From Pseudodesulfovibrio sp. 5S69 (GTDB taxonomy: Bacteria > Desulfobacterota > Desulfovibrionia > Desulfovibrionales > Desulfovibrionaceae): a stretch of 64,000 nt of DNA. The position numbers were made by a program, and so were the translations under genes. The DNA is taken from positions 1,799,501-1,863,500 of the forward strand of contig NZ_CP146609.1 of assembly GCF_037094465.1 (NCBI RefSeq), in the 5' to 3' direction. Below are positions 27,044 to 39,042 of this stretch, piece by piece. How positions within the stretch are numbered: the first letter of the stretch is position 1; each line of letters opens with the position of its first letter. The notes beneath the pieces were generated by a model, which saw only the letters and a program-made list of their open reading frames with translations, had not been told where the DNA came from and did no database searches.

Positions 27044-27635
27044 CCGCGTCCCGTTTGGTCGCAAGGCCGTCATCCTGGCCGTGTTCCTGGCCCTGGCTGC
27101 CATGTTTGCGACCAGCTTCCTGTACCGCATGAACAATCCCAACCTGTTCGTGAAGTCCCAACCCTCTCGCAGTTTCGCCGACGCGGGCGGGGACGAAGGC
27201 GCGCCGGCCATGGGCGGGGCCGTGAGCGGGGCCATGTCCAGGGTCAAGGAGTACCTGGAGCGGGTGAAGAAGAACCCCGACGACGTGGAGGCCCTGGTGG
27301 GCCTGGGCAACTCGTTTCTGATGATGCGCGCCTGGGACCGCGCCCTGGAACCGCTGGAAAAGGCCCGCAAGCTCAGGCCGGACGACACCTCGGTCCTCAA
27401 GGCCGTGGGCATCGCCTACTTCAACAAGGAAGAATACACCAAGGCGAGCGAGGCCTACGAAGCCATCCTCAAGATCGATCCCGAGGATACCCTCGCGCTT
27501 TTCAATTTGGGCGTGATTTACAAGCATTATTTCAAAAAACCGGATATTGCCCAAACATACTTCGAAAAGGTCCTGGCTCTGGAAAAACAAGATGCGGAAA
27601 TGCTCAAGCTGGCCCGCCAGGAATTGGGCAAATAG
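27033..27635 (+). CDS. Membrane-anchored TPR protein of the ccm cluster (CcmI-like role possible)
   Basis: A 200-residue protein with an N-terminal membrane helix (residues 11-28) and three to four TPR repeats (for example VEALVGLGNSFLMMRAWDRA, VLKAVGIAYFNKEEYTKASE and ALFNLGVIYKHYFKKPDIAQ). CcmI and CycH also combine a membrane anchor with TPRs that hold apocytochrome c. Here it starts inside ccmD and ends the cluster, where CcmI/CcmH would be expected. Function as an apocytochrome chaperone is inferred from location and fold. CcmH's CxxC is absent. Confidence 0.85.
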   Translation: MTDNRVPFGRKAVILAVFLALAAMFATSFLYRMNNPNLFVKSQPSRSFADAGGDEGAPAMGGAVSGAMSRVKEYLERVKKNPDDVEALVGLGNSFLMMRAWDRALEPLEKARKLRPDDTSVLKAVGIAYFNKEEYTKASEAYEAILKIDPEDTLALFNLGVIYKHYFKKPDIAQTYFEKVLALEKQDAEMLKLARQELGK

Positions 27636-27687
27636 GATCGTCAATCATTCAAATGCGTTGTATCCTGTAACACAGCCCCGGATATGA

Positions 27688-27715
27688 TTGACAAGAAACT
27701 GAAAATAACTACAAT
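27688..27715 (+). promoter_or_regulatory. Strong sigma-70-type promoter before the liv operon
   Basis: TTGACA (27688-27693), 16 bases, TACAAT (27710-27715): a full match to the -35 box and five of six bases at -10. It lies about 105 bases upstream of the substrate-binding protein gene, giving a leader of some 100 bases. Confidence 0.7.
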
Positions 27716-27735
27716 GTCACATTCCGTGGCTTTAT

Positions 27736-27760
27736 CCGCTGGAGACGGTATTTCCAGCGG
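27736..27760 (+). repeat. Hairpin in the liv leader
   Basis: CCGCTGGA (27736-27743) pairs with TCCAGCGG (27753-27760) around a 9-base loop. No T-run follows, so it is more likely a leader structure or mRNA stabiliser than a terminator. Confidence 0.4.
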
Positions 27761-27819
27761 TCTATTGGTTTAGCACATTGAGTGGTAACGAACCCTTATA
27801 CATTTCGAGGAGAGGTAGC

Positions 27820-28998
27820 ATGAGAGTCAAACTGAGTCTGATAGCTCTGTGTCTCGTCATGGCGGCCATGCTGGCTGCCTGTGGCGGCGAAGCGAAGAAG
27901 GATGAGAAACACGACGAAAAGGCCGACGTGGAGACCGGAGAGGTCGCCGCTCCGGCCAAGAAGCTCGTCCTTGGTGTTGCCGGCGCCCATTCCGGCGACC
28001 TGGCCTCCTACGGCCTGCCCACCGTCAACGCCGCCAAGCTGGTGGCCGACAAGGTCAACGCCGCCGGCGGCGTGAACGGCGCCATGGTCGAGGTCATGCC
28101 GCAGGATGACCAGTGCAAGCCCGAACTGGCCACCAACGTCGCCACCAAGCTGCTCTCCGACGGCGTGAAGATCGTCCTGGGCCACATTTGCTCCGGCGCC
28201 ACCAAGGCCGCGCTGCCCATCTACCTGTCCGGCAAGATCGTGGTCATGTCTCCGTCCGCCACCAACCCGCCGCTGACCCAGTCCGGCGAGTACCCGAACT
28301 TCTTCCGGACCATCGCTCCGGACGACGCCCAGGCCGCCCTGGAAGTCTCCTTTGCCAAGTCGCTCGGCCTGAAAAAGGTCGCCATCATCCACGACAAGGG
28401 TGACTACGGCAAGGGCTTCGCCTCTTTCTGCAAGCAGTTCATCGATGCCGACCCGGCCATCGAGCAGGTCCTGTTCGAGGGCGTGACCCCCGGCGCGGTG
28501 GACTACTCCGCCGTGGTCCAGAAGATCAAGGGCTCCGGAGCCGAAGGCGTCATCTTCGGCGGCTACCATCCGGAAGCCTCCAAGATCGTCACCGGCATGC
28601 GCAAGAAGGGCCTGGACATCCCGTTCATGTCGGATGACGGCGTGAAGGACGACACCTTCATCAAGGTCGCCGGCAAGTACGCCGAGGGCGTCTACGCCAC
28701 CGGCCCCATGGACTTCTCCAGCAACCCGCTGTACCAGGAAGCCGTCGCCGCCCACAAGGCCAAGTTCGGCACCGATCCCGGCCCGTTCTTCCCCGAGGCC
28801 TACTCCGCGGCCCTGGCTTTGCTGAACGCGGTCAAGGTTGCCGGCGGCACCGATTACAACAAGATGATCGATGCCCTGCATACCTCCTACGTCGACACCC
28901 CGGTGGGCAAGATCAAGTTCGACGCCAAGGGTGACGCCGAGGGCGTCGGCTTCGCCGTCTACCAGGTGAAAGACGGCAAGTACGTGGAAGTCAAGTAG
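27820..28998 (+). CDS. livJ: Branched-chain amino acid ABC transporter, substrate-binding lipoprotein
   Basis: A 392-residue type I periplasmic binding protein of the Leu/Ile/Val (LivJ/LivK) family. A lipoprotein signal ends in LAACGGE (Cys near residue 21), so it is lipid-anchored rather than free. The mature part starts with KLVLGVAGAHSGDLASYG and has VRSGVH-like contact regions such as GHICSGATKAALPIYLS and FRTIAPDDAQA. A charged Lys/Glu-rich linker follows the anchor. It lies before livHMGF; a hairpin at 29023-29052 separates it from livH. GAGGAGAGG precedes ATG 27820. Confidence 0.93.
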   Translation: MRVKLSLIALCLVMAAMLAACGGEAKKDEKHDEKADVETGEVAAPAKKLVLGVAGAHSGDLASYGLPTVNAAKLVADKVNAAGGVNGAMVEVMPQDDQCKPELATNVATKLLSDGVKIVLGHICSGATKAALPIYLSGKIVVMSPSATNPPLTQSGEYPNFFRTIAPDDAQAALEVSFAKSLGLKKVAIIHDKGDYGKGFASFCKQFIDADPAIEQVLFEGVTPGAVDYSAVVQKIKGSGAEGVIFGGYHPEASKIVTGMRKKGLDIPFMSDDGVKDDTFIKVAGKYAEGVYATGPMDFSSNPLYQEAVAAHKAKFGTDPGPFFPEAYSAALALLNAVKVAGGTDYNKMIDALHTSYVDTPVGKIKFDAKGDAEGVGFAVYQVKDGKYVEVK

Positions 28999-29022
28999 AT
29001 ATAGGCTTCCAAACGGATTAGA

Positions 29023-29052
29023 CCAGGGGACGGGCCAAAGCCTGTCCCCTGG
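29023..29052 (+). terminator. Partial terminator or attenuator between livJ and livH
   Basis: A 12-base-pair stem (29023-29034 with 29041-29052, one G-T pair) and a 6-base loop, followed by ATTTATTT. It lies inside the operon. It probably lowers transcription into the permease genes relative to the binding protein or protects the livJ mRNA 3' end. Confidence 0.6.
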
Positions 29053-29080
29053 ATTTATTTAATGAACAGGAATCACGACA

Positions 29081-29983
29081 ATGGAATATTTCCTTGAGCT
29101 GTTCATGGGTGGACTCACCCGCGGCAGCATCTATGCTCTGATCGCCCTGGGCTACACCATGGTCTACGGCATCATCGAGCTGATCAACTTCGCCCACGGC
29201 GAGATCTACATGATCGGCGCCTTCACTGGGCTCATCGTGGCCGGGCTGCTGACCATGCTGGGCTTTCCGGTCTCCGCCATCCTGGTCATCGCCCTCGTGT
29301 GCGCGGTCATCTGGGCGGCGGCCTACGGGTTCACCATCGAGAAGATGGCCTACAAGCCGCTGCGCAGCGCCCCCCGGCTGTCCCCGCTCATTTCCGCCAT
29401 CGGCATGTCGATCTTCCTGCAGAACTACGTGATGCTCGCCCAGACCTCGGACTTCCTGCCCTTTCCCGAGCTCATTCCGCATTTCGACTTCATGGACAAG
29501 GCGGGCTCTATCATGAGTTCGGCCGAGCTGGTCATCATCCTGGCCACCATCGCCTCCTGCGTGGGGCTGACGCTGTTCATCAAGTTCACCAAACTGGGCA
29601 AGGCCATGCGGGCCACGGCCCAGAACCGCAAGATGGCCATGCTGGTGGGCATCAACGTGGACATGGTCATCTCCGCGACTTTCATCATCGGCTCCAGCCT
29701 GGCGGCCGTGGGCGGCGTGCTCATCGCCTCACACATCGGCCAGATCAACTACTACATAGGTTTCATCGCGGGCATCAAGGCGTTCACCGCCGCGGTGCTC
29801 GGCGGCATCGGCTCCCTGCCCGGGGCCATGCTCGGCGGCCTGGTCCTCGGCCTGACCGAGGCCTTTGCCACCGGCTACGTCTCCTCGGACTACGAGGACG
29901 TTTTCGCCTTCCTGCTGCTCGTCCTCATCCTGATCTTCAGGCCGTCGGGCATCATGGGCAAGGAAAAGACCCAGAAGGTCTAA
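29081..29983 (+). CDS. livH: Branched-chain amino acid ABC transporter permease LivH
   Basis: A 300-residue inner-membrane permease with about eight helices. The opening GLTRGSIYALIALGYTMVYG and the INFAHGEIYMIGAF segment are hallmark LivH features. The cytoplasmic loop KLGKAMRATAQNRKMAMLVGI contacts the ATPase, and the C-terminus KAFTAAVLGGIGSLPGAMLGG is typical. AGGAATC precedes ATG 29081. Confidence 0.96.
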   Translation: MEYFLELFMGGLTRGSIYALIALGYTMVYGIIELINFAHGEIYMIGAFTGLIVAGLLTMLGFPVSAILVIALVCAVIWAAAYGFTIEKMAYKPLRSAPRLSPLISAIGMSIFLQNYVMLAQTSDFLPFPELIPHFDFMDKAGSIMSSAELVIILATIASCVGLTLFIKFTKLGKAMRATAQNRKMAMLVGINVDMVISATFIIGSSLAAVGGVLIASHIGQINYYIGFIAGIKAFTAAVLGGIGSLPGAMLGGLVLGLTEAFATGYVSSDYEDVFAFLLLVLILIFRPSGIMGKEKTQKV

Positions 29984-30032
29984 CCGGGATCATCGCGGCC
30001 CTGACGGCCGCTCACCGCGCAAGGAATATACA

Positions 30033-31319
30033 GTGAGCATTGATAGCAAAACCACGAACCAGAGCTTCATCAGGTTCTTCCTGACCGCAGGGTGCGACGG
30101 CTACGCCCACGCGGTCCGGAAGTCGTTCCTGGTGGCCCTGTGGTTCGTCTTCCTGACTTTCCCGATCATGGTCATCCGGGTGAACACCATCGAGCACACG
30201 GTGGTCTGGCACTGGAGCAGGATCGGGTACGTGGCCCTGGCCATCTTCTTCGGGTCCTTCGTCTGGCGCTGGCTGCTGGCGCGCAAGGAGCTCAAGAAGG
30301 ACGATTCGCAGGACGAGACCAAGGTCGAGTCCATGCTGACCCGCCTCCAGTCGCTCCCGGTCTTCAGGTACACCGCCCTCGGCCTGTTGGCCTTGCTCGC
30401 TGGTGTCTACCCCTGGGTCTTCGACCTCTACCAGACCAACATCATGATCTCCTGCCTGGTCTACATCGTGCTCGGGCTGGGCCTGAACATCGTGGTCGGC
30501 CTGGCCGGTCTGCTTGATCTCGGGTACGTGGCTTTCTACGCCGTGGGCGCATACGCCTACGCATTGTGCAACATGCACTGGGGCATCGGCTTCTGGTACA
30601 TGCTGCCCGTGGGCGCGGTCCTCGGGGCCGTGCTCGGCATCCTCCTCGGCTTTCCGGTCCTCCGGCTTCGCGGCGATTATCTGGCCATCGTCACCCTGGG
30701 CTTCGGCGAGATCATCCGGCTGGTCCTCGAGAACTGGGGCGACGTGACCATGGGGCCCTCCGGCATTTCCTCCATCGCCCGGCCCAGCCTGTTCGGGGTC
30801 AACCTCGGCGTGGTCGGGTCCACCCAATACATGTTTTACATCATGGTCGGGCTGATGGTCTTCACCATCTTCTGCGTCAACCGGCTGCAGAACTCCCGCA
30901 TCGGGCGCGCCTGGCTGGCCCTGCGCGAGGACGAGATCGCCTGCCAGGCCATGGGCATCGACAAGATGAAGACCAAGCTCATGGCCTTTGCCCTGGGCGC
31001 CACCTGGGCGGGCATGGCCGGCGTGGTCTTCGCGGCCAAGACGACCTTCATCAACCCGGCCTCGTTCACCTTCTGGGAATCGGCCATCATCCTGTCCATC
31101 GTGGTCATCGGCGGCATGGGCTCCATCCGGGGCGTCATCGCCGGGGCCGTCATCCTCATCCTGGTGCCCGAGTACCTGCGCGAGTTCGCCCAGTTCCGCA
31201 TGCTCCTCTTCGGGGCCATCATGGTCCTGGTCATGGTCTTCCGGCCCCAGGGGCTGATCAGCGCCAAGCGCAAGATCTACGAGTACAAGGTCGCAGAGGC
31301 GGAGGCCGTCCATGAGTAA
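30033..31319 (+). CDS. livM: Branched-chain amino acid ABC transporter permease LivM
   Basis: A 428-residue permease from a GTG start preceded by AAGGAAT. Residues 1-115 form an N-terminal extension with two membrane helices and a charged linker, as in E. coli LivM. The core then has YIVLGLGLNIVVGLAGLLDLGYVAFYAVGAY, split by family marks GYVAFYAVGAY and FPVLRLRGDYLAIVTLGFGE. The ATPase-coupling loop is SRIGRAWLALREDEIACQAM. It overlaps livG by 8 bases. Confidence 0.95.
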   Translation: MSIDSKTTNQSFIRFFLTAGCDGYAHAVRKSFLVALWFVFLTFPIMVIRVNTIEHTVVWHWSRIGYVALAIFFGSFVWRWLLARKELKKDDSQDETKVESMLTRLQSLPVFRYTALGLLALLAGVYPWVFDLYQTNIMISCLVYIVLGLGLNIVVGLAGLLDLGYVAFYAVGAYAYALCNMHWGIGFWYMLPVGAVLGAVLGILLGFPVLRLRGDYLAIVTLGFGEIIRLVLENWGDVTMGPSGISSIARPSLFGVNLGVVGSTQYMFYIMVGLMVFTIFCVNRLQNSRIGRAWLALREDEIACQAMGIDKMKTKLMAFALGATWAGMAGVVFAAKTTFINPASFTFWESAIILSIVVIGGMGSIRGVIAGAVILILVPEYLREFAQFRMLLFGAIMVLVMVFRPQGLISAKRKIYEYKVAEAEAVHE

Positions 31320-32098
31320 TCCTGTCCTGAACGTCAACGCCGTGAGCAAGGACTTCGGGGGCATCCGCGCCCTGGACGAGGTCGACCTGGTGGTCAACGA
31401 CAAGGAGATCGTCGCCCTCATCGGCCCCAACGGGGCGGGCAAGACGACCTTCTTCAACTGTATCACCGGCATCTACACCCCGACCTCGGGCGACGTCCTC
31501 ATCGATCCCGAGGCCCAAGGCAAGACCCGGCGCATCAACGGCAAGAAGCCCAATATCGTGACCGAGCTGGGCATGGCCCGGACCTTCCAGAACATCCGCC
31601 TGTTCCCGTCCATGACCGCGCTCGAAAACGTCATGATCGGCACCCACTGCCGGACCAAGTCCTCCATATGGGGGGCCATCTCCCGCAACCGGGCCACCCG
31701 CCGCGAAGAGCGGACGGTCGTCCAGAAGGCCTACGACCTGCTGGACCTGGTCGGCCTGAAGGAGTTCGTCAACGAGCTGGCCACGAACATGCCCTACGGC
31801 AAGCAGCGCAGGCTCGAGATAGCCCGCGCCCTGGCCACGGACCCGTTCCTCCTGCTCCTGGACGAGCCCGCCGCGGGCATGAACCCGCAGGAGACCCGGG
31901 ACCTGGAAGACCTGATCATCAGCATACGCGAAAAATTCAACATCTCGATCATGCTCATCGAGCACGACATGAAGATGGTCATGTCCATGTCCGACCGCAT
32001 CTACGTCCTGGACTACGGGCGCATGATCGCGGACGGCACGCCCGAGGAGATCGCGGCGAATCCGGAGGTCATCAAGGCCTACCTCGGGGAGGAACACG

Positions 32099-32106
<8 letters not shown>
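31312..32106 (+). CDS. livG: Branched-chain amino acid ABC transporter ATPase LivG
   Basis: A 264-residue ABC ATPase: Walker A GPNGAGKTTFFN, signature region ATNMPYGKQRRLEIARALA, and Walker B LLLLDEPAAGMNPQET. The long insert between Q-loop and signature (GTHCRTKSSIWGAISRNRA) is usual for LivG. It pairs with LivF to power the LivHM permease. Its 3' end overlaps livF by 8 bases. Confidence 0.96.
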
Positions 32107-34343
<2,237 letters not shown>

Positions 34344-34413
34344 CCGCCGGTGCCCGGCGCGGGAATGGTAATTCGCCTTTTCATTTCTCCCATTGTGAAT
34401 TAGAGAGAAACGC

Positions 34414-35958
34414 ATGCACGACAACAGAGTACTCATCCTTGATTTTGGCAGCCAGTTCACTCAGCTGATCGCACGCCGAGTGCGCGAAGCCGGGGTGTAT
34501 TCCGAGATCCACCCCTGCAACGTCGACCCCGAACGGGTCAAGGCGTTCAAACCCTCGGCCCTGATCCTGTCCGGCGGTCCGTCCAGCGTCCTGGAAGGCG
34601 GCTGTCCCGCATTGAACATGGAATATCTCGACATGGGCATTCCCGTGCTGGGCATCTGCTACGGCATGCAACTGCTGGCCCACAATCTCGGCGGCCGGGT
34701 GGTGGCTTCCACCGACCGCGAATACGGGCGGGCCCAGTTCTACGCCCAGAACGACTCCATCCTGTTCGACGGGGTGAAGGACAAGGACGACCTGACTGTA
34801 TGGATGTCCCACGGCGACCGGGTCGAGGCCCTGCCCGAGGGGTTCGTGTCCATGGGCCGGTCCGACTCCATCGAGTTCGCGGCCATGGGCAACGTCGAGA
34901 AAAAGATCTACGCCCTGCAGTTCCACCCCGAGGTGGCTCACACCACGGACGGCTCGCTGATCATCCAGAACTTCCTGTTCAAGGTGGCCGGGCTGGAGGC
35001 GACCTGGTCCATGTCCTCCTTCGTGGACACGACCATCGAGGCCCTGAAGGAGCAGGTCGGCGATGCCAAGGTCGTGCTCGGCCTGTCCGGCGGCATCGAC
35101 TCCACCGTGGCCGCGGTCATGCTGCACAAGGCCATCGGCAAGAACCTGCACTGCATCTTCGTGGACAACGGGCTGCTGCGCATGGGCGAGCGCGAGGAGG
35201 TCATCGGCTTTTTGGCCGAGCACTTCGACCTCAACGTCAAGATGGTCGACGCGTCCGCCGAGTTCCTGGCCGACCTCAAGGGGGTCGAGGACCCGGAGAA
35301 GAAACGCAAGCTCATCGGCTACAAGTTCATCGAGATCTTCGACCGCGAGGCCAAGGCCATCGAGGGCGTGGAGTTTTTGGGGCAGGGCACCCTGTACCCG
35401 GACGTCATCGAGTCCGAATCCTTCAAGGGCCCCTCGGCCGTGATCAAATCCCACCACAACGTGGGCGGCCTGCCCGAGAAGATGAACCTCAAGCTGGTGG
35501 AACCCTTGCGCGAGCTGTTCAAGGACGAGGTGCGCCGCGCCGCTTATGAACTCGGCCTGCCCGAGCACATCATCTGGCGCCAGCCGTTCCCCGGTCCGGG
35601 CCTGTCCATCCGCGTCATCGGCGAAGTCACCGAGGAGCGGCTCCAGATCCTCCGCCTGGCCGACAAGATCGTCCAGAACGAGATGATCGCCGCGGACTGG
35701 TACCGCAAGGTCTGGCAGGGTTTCGCGGTGCTCCTGCCGCTCAAGACCGTTGGCGTCATGGGCGACGACCGGACCTACGAGAACGTCATCGCCCTGCGCA
35801 TCGTCGATTCCCTGGACGCCATGACCGCGGACTGGTCCCGGCTCCCGTCGGAGCTGCTGGCCCGCATGTCCAACCGGATCATCCGGGAGGTCAAGGGCGT
35901 CAACCGGGTGGTTCTGGACATCTCCTCCAAGCCGCCGAGCACCATTGAGTGGGAATAG
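34414..35958 (+). CDS. guaA: GMP synthase (glutamine-hydrolysing)
   Basis: A 514-residue enzyme that aminates XMP to GMP using glutamine and ATP. The N-terminal class I amidotransferase has the catalytic Cys in GICYGMQ and the His/Glu pair in FHPEVAH. The ATP-pyrophosphatase loop is [12 protein letters not shown] near residue 225. The C-terminal dimerisation part contains [16 protein letters not shown] and ends with KPPSTIEWE, the usual family ending. Forms an operon with guaB. Confidence 0.98.
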   Translation: MHDNRVLILDFGSQFTQLIARRVREAGVYSEIHPCNVDPERVKAFKPSALILSGGPSSVLEGGCPALNMEYLDMGIPVLGICYGMQLLAHNLGGRVVASTDREYGRAQFYAQNDSILFDGVKDKDDLTVWMSHGDRVEALPEGFVSMGRSDSIEFAAMGNVEKKIYALQFHPEVAHTTDGSLIIQNFLFKVAGLEATWSMSSFVDTTIEALKEQVGDAKVVLGLSGGIDSTVAAVMLHKAIGKNLHCIFVDNGLLRMGEREEVIGFLAEHFDLNVKMVDASAEFLADLKGVEDPEKKRKLIGYKFIEIFDREAKAIEGVEFLGQGTLYPDVIESESFKGPSAVIKSHHNVGGLPEKMNLKLVEPLRELFKDEVRRAAYELGLPEHIIWRQPFPGPGLSIRVIGEVTEERLQILRLADKIVQNEMIAADWYRKVWQGFAVLLPLKTVGVMGDDRTYENVIALRIVDSLDAMTADWSRLPSELLARMSNRIIREVKGVNRVVLDISSKPPSTIEWE

Positions 35959-35993
35959 CCCTCGAAGATTAAACCGATTACCCAGGTGAGCAT

Positions 35994-36335
35994 ATGTTTG
36001 GAATAGGCGGACCCGAATTACTGATTATCTGCGTGGTGGCGCTCATCGTCATCGGCCCCCAGAAGCTGCCCGAGCTGCTCCGCTCTCTGGGCAAGGGCGT
36101 GGCCGAGTTCAAGCGCGTCGGCAACGAGGTCAAGTCCACCCTGGACGATGAGGTTACCAAGGCCGAGGCCGCTGCCCGCAAGAAGGAAGTGGACGCCGAG
36201 CTGGCCCGCCGCAAGGCCGAGAAGGCCAAGCAGGAGGCTGCCGCCGAGTCCCCGGCCCCCGAGGCGGAGTCCCCGGCCCCCGAAGCCCAGGCCGAAACGG
36301 CCGACAGCGTCGAGCCCGAAGAGAAAAAGGCCTAG
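35994..36335 (+). CDS. tatB: Twin-arginine translocase subunit TatB
   Basis: A 113-residue protein: a short N-terminal membrane helix ([19 protein letters not shown]), then the family's GPQKLPEL hinge, an amphipathic helix ([20 protein letters not shown]) and a charged tail with Pro/Ala/Glu repeats ([15 protein letters not shown]). The Glu at position 8 within the GGPELL motif favours TatB over TatA. TatB and TatC form the receptor for folded proteins with RR signals. It lies 6 bases before tatC. No tatA is in this window. Confidence 0.9.
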   Translation: MFGIGGPELLIICVVALIVIGPQKLPELLRSLGKGVAEFKRVGNEVKSTLDDEVTKAEAAARKKEVDAELARRKAEKAKQEAAAESPAPEAESPAPEAQAETADSVEPEEKKA

Positions 36336-36341
36336 GTCCCG

Positions 36342-37694
36342 ATGAGTTCCGACAAAGACGACGTCAAAGGGCCCGAAGAGGAACCTGTTTCCAAGAAGAC
36401 CATCGAGCCGGAAGAGGACCCGACCCTGATCGACGAGAGCCCGTCCCCGGACGACGGGGAAGGCGCTGAACCGGAAGAGTCCGCCGAGGCGGAGGCCGAG
36501 AAGGCTCCCGAAGACGCGGACGGTTCCGACGGGAGCGGCGAGGGCGGCGACGAGGTCGCCTCGCCCGAACCGCCCGAGGTGTACGCCGCGACGGCCGTTC
36601 CGGCCGAAGGTGGCGATGGCGGAGACGGCGGGGACGGTTCGGACGACGATCCGGCCGCAGAGCCCGATGACGAGCCCGAGGACGACGAGGAAGACGAGCC
36701 CGAAGAGCCCGAGGAGGGCGAGGGGGCCCAGATGTCCCTGCTCGACCATCTCGGCGAGCTGCGGTCCCGGCTGACCCGCGCGGCGCTGGCCGTGTGCGTG
36801 GGCATGGTCGCCTGTTATTCCTTTGCCGGGCAGATGTTCGACATCCTCATGCAGCCCATGGTGGACGTCTTCCAGAAACAGGCGGCGGCCACCGCTCCGT
36901 TGCTGACCCCGGAGTTTTACCAGCAGTTCGGCACGGTCTTCGAGAAGATGCTCTCCGCCAACGGGTTCAACCACCCCGAGCAGATGCAGATCTTCATGGC
37001 CGCCCTGCAAAAGGCGCTCATGGCCGTGGCCAGGGAAGGGCACTTTCAGTACACCTACCCGGCCGAGGCCTTTTTCGCGCACATCAAGATCTCCATCGTG
37101 GCCGGCATCTTCCTGGTCAGCCCGTACGTGTTCGCCCAGATCTGGGGCTTCATCGCCCCGGGGCTCTACTCGCACGAGCGCAAGTGGATGGTGCCCATGG
37201 CCCTGTTCTCCGGGATGTTCTTCACCGGCGGTGCGCTGTTCGGCTATTTCCAGGTCTTCCCCTATGCCTTTGAATTCTTTGCCGGGTTTTCCAACGCGGG
37301 CATTCAGTTCGTTCCCAAGCTCAACGAATACCTGAGTTTCTGCCTGAAGCTCCTGTTCGCCTTCGGCCTGGTTTTCGAGCTGCCCCTGTTCATCTTCTTC
37401 CTGGCCCGGCTGGGCATGGTCTCGTCCGCGGGATTGCGCAGGAAACGCAAGTACGCCATCCTGTGTGCCTTTGTCCTGGCGGCCATTCTGACCCCGCCCG
37501 ATCCCTTCACCCAGTGTCTCATGGCCGGGCCTCTGGTCGTCCTTTACGAGGTCGGCATCTGGGTGGCCTACTTCTTCGGCAAGAAGGAGAAACGCCACCT
37601 CAAGAAGCAGGCCGAGGCCGAGGCAAAGGCCCAGGCCGAGCTGGACGCCGTTGCCGAAGAGGGTGGAGACGGAGACGGGGAAGAGACCCCCTAG
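36342..37694 (+). CDS. tatC: Twin-arginine translocase subunit TatC with long acidic N-terminus
   Basis: A 450-residue TatC, much longer than the usual 240-260. Residues 1-130 are an acidic, low-complexity tail (Asp, Glu, Pro and Gly, with GGDGGDGGDG). The conserved core starts at M131 with MSLLDHLGELRSRL. The first periplasmic loop has an insert of about 45 residues (PLLTPEFYQQFGTVFEKML to about 232) before YTYPAEAFFAHIK. Six helices follow, including FLVSPYVFAQIWGFIAPGLY and the C-terminal TPPDP motif. M131 (36732) is preceded by a purine-rich GGCGAGGGGG, so it could be an alternative start. The acidic part is nonetheless in frame and follows tatB closely. Confidence 0.92.
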   Translation: MSSDKDDVKGPEEEPVSKKTIEPEEDPTLIDESPSPDDGEGAEPEESAEAEAEKAPEDADGSDGSGEGGDEVASPEPPEVYAATAVPAEGGDGGDGGDGSDDDPAAEPDDEPEDDEEDEPEEPEEGEGAQMSLLDHLGELRSRLTRAALAVCVGMVACYSFAGQMFDILMQPMVDVFQKQAAATAPLLTPEFYQQFGTVFEKMLSANGFNHPEQMQIFMAALQKALMAVAREGHFQYTYPAEAFFAHIKISIVAGIFLVSPYVFAQIWGFIAPGLYSHERKWMVPMALFSGMFFTGGALFGYFQVFPYAFEFFAGFSNAGIQFVPKLNEYLSFCLKLLFAFGLVFELPLFIFFLARLGMVSSAGLRRKRKYAILCAFVLAAILTPPDPFTQCLMAGPLVVLYEVGIWVAYFFGKKEKRHLKKQAEAEAKAQAELDAVAEEGGDGDGEETP

Positions 37695-37704
37695 CGACCG
37701 CAAT

Positions 37705-37751
37705 CAGGGCGGGCATCGTAAAAGTCGGTGCCTGCCCTGTTTATTTTTCTA
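37705..37751 (+). terminator. Terminator after tatC
   Basis: A 14-base-pair stem (37705-37718 with 37726-37739, two G-T pairs) followed by TTTATTTTT. Confidence 0.8.
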
Positions 37752-37807
37752 GTCTTTTCCTCTATGTATGGGGATGACGCTTACGTTCTACAGGAAAGGA
37801 GTGCGCC

Positions 37808-38389
37808 ATGCGCCAGGCCACAGTGGCTCGGACCACCAAGGAAACGGACATATCGCTGACCCTGAACCTCGACGGTGAAGGCAAGGCGGCGGTGGACACC
37901 GGCATCGGGTTCGCCGACCACATGCTCACCCTGTGCGCCTTCTGGGCCGGGTTCGACCTGGACCTGACCTGCAAGGGCGACCTGGAGATCGACACCCACC
38001 ACAGCCTGGAGGATATCGGGCTCTGCCTGGGCCAGGCTCTTGCCGAGGCCCTGGGCGACAAGCGGGGCATCAACCGCGTGGCCTCGGCCAAGGTCCCCAT
38101 GGACGAGGCCCTGGCCGAAGTGGTCGTGGATCTCTCGGGCCGCCCCTACATCGTCTATGACGACGCCCTGTTGCCCGACCTTGTCGCGGGCGAAGAGAAG
38201 GACGTCTGGCGTGAATTTTTGAAGTCCCTGGCGTACAAAGCGGGCATGAACCTGCACGTCAAATTCGAGTACGGCCAAAACGGCCATCATCTGCTGGAAG
38301 CGGCCTTCAAGGCCCTGGGACTGGCTCTGTCTCGCGCGGCCACCGTCGGGCGCAAGGGGGTTTCCAGCACCAAAGGGAGTCTCGACTGA
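37808..38389 (+). CDS. hisB: Imidazoleglycerol-phosphate dehydratase
   Basis: A 193-residue monofunctional HisB, dehydrating imidazoleglycerol phosphate in histidine synthesis with Mn2+ ligands. The [14 protein letters not shown] motif is near residue 62 and [12 protein letters not shown] near residue 38. A second [12 protein letters not shown] metal site follows near residue 158. Length fits the single-domain form, not the E. coli bifunctional form. AAGGAGTG precedes ATG 37808. The next gene's ATG overlaps the stop by one base (TGATG). Confidence 0.97.
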   Translation: MRQATVARTTKETDISLTLNLDGEGKAAVDTGIGFADHMLTLCAFWAGFDLDLTCKGDLEIDTHHSLEDIGLCLGQALAEALGDKRGINRVASAKVPMDEALAEVVVDLSGRPYIVYDDALLPDLVAGEEKDVWREFLKSLAYKAGMNLHVKFEYGQNGHHLLEAAFKALGLALSRAATVGRKGVSSTKGSLD

Positions 38390-39042
38390 TGAAACGTTCC
38401 GCTGTCTTTTTCGCCCTGGCCCTCACGGGCCTGGCCCTGCTGGCCCTGACAGGTTGCGGCAAGTCCACCCGGACGGCCGCCGTGCCGCGTCCCGAGGGCA
38501 GGCTGGCCGTGGCCGGGTTCACCAATCCCACCTACAACTGGGAACTCCTGGCGGGCTACCTCGACCAGGAAGGCAAGCCCGCGCCCGCAGGGACCATCGA
38601 GACTCTGGACATGATCCTGGCCGACACCCTGCAGCAGCACCAGGTCTTTGACTACATCACCCCGGACGCCGTCAGGCAGTGCGAGGACGTGGTCGTTTTC
38701 GAGGACTCCGGCAAGCCCCGCGTGTCCGCGTGGAAATACTGGCTCGGCGTGGGCAAGTGCATCCAGGCCGACTATCTGCTCGTCCCGCAGTTGACCACCT
38801 GGCGCGAGCGAGTCGGCAGCGACGCCGGCGTGGAGACCCCGGCCTCGGTGGCCATCGACTTCTATCTCATCGACGTCAAGAACGAGCGGATGATCCGCTC
38901 CCGCTACGAGGAGACCCAGCAGTCCCTGCTGGAGAACCTCTACAACGCCAAAAAGTTCGCCGCCCGCGGCGGCAAGTGGGTGACCGCCACCCGCCTGGCC
39001 CGCGACGGCATGGACGAGAAACTCACGGAACTCGGATTATGA
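38389..39042 (+). CDS. Lipoprotein of unknown function coupled to hisB and hisA
   Basis: A 217-residue lipoprotein: a signal sequence with the lipobox ALTGCGK (Cys near residue 23), then a mature domain with [18 protein letters not shown] and the later [16 protein letters not shown] and [20 protein letters not shown]. The pattern of a beta strand with V-A-G-F near the N-terminus and a later I-D-V-K-x-x-x-M-I-x-S segment resembles outer-membrane-associated lipoproteins of the GNA1162/CsgG-like superfamily, but this is a guess. Its start overlaps hisB and its stop overlaps hisA, so it is locked into the his operon. Confidence 0.75.
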   Translation: MKRSAVFFALALTGLALLALTGCGKSTRTAAVPRPEGRLAVAGFTNPTYNWELLAGYLDQEGKPAPAGTIETLDMILADTLQQHQVFDYITPDAVRQCEDVVVFEDSGKPRVSAWKYWLGVGKCIQADYLLVPQLTTWRERVGSDAGVETPASVAIDFYLIDVKNERMIRSRYEETQQSLLENLYNAKKFAARGGKWVTATRLARDGMDEKLTELGL

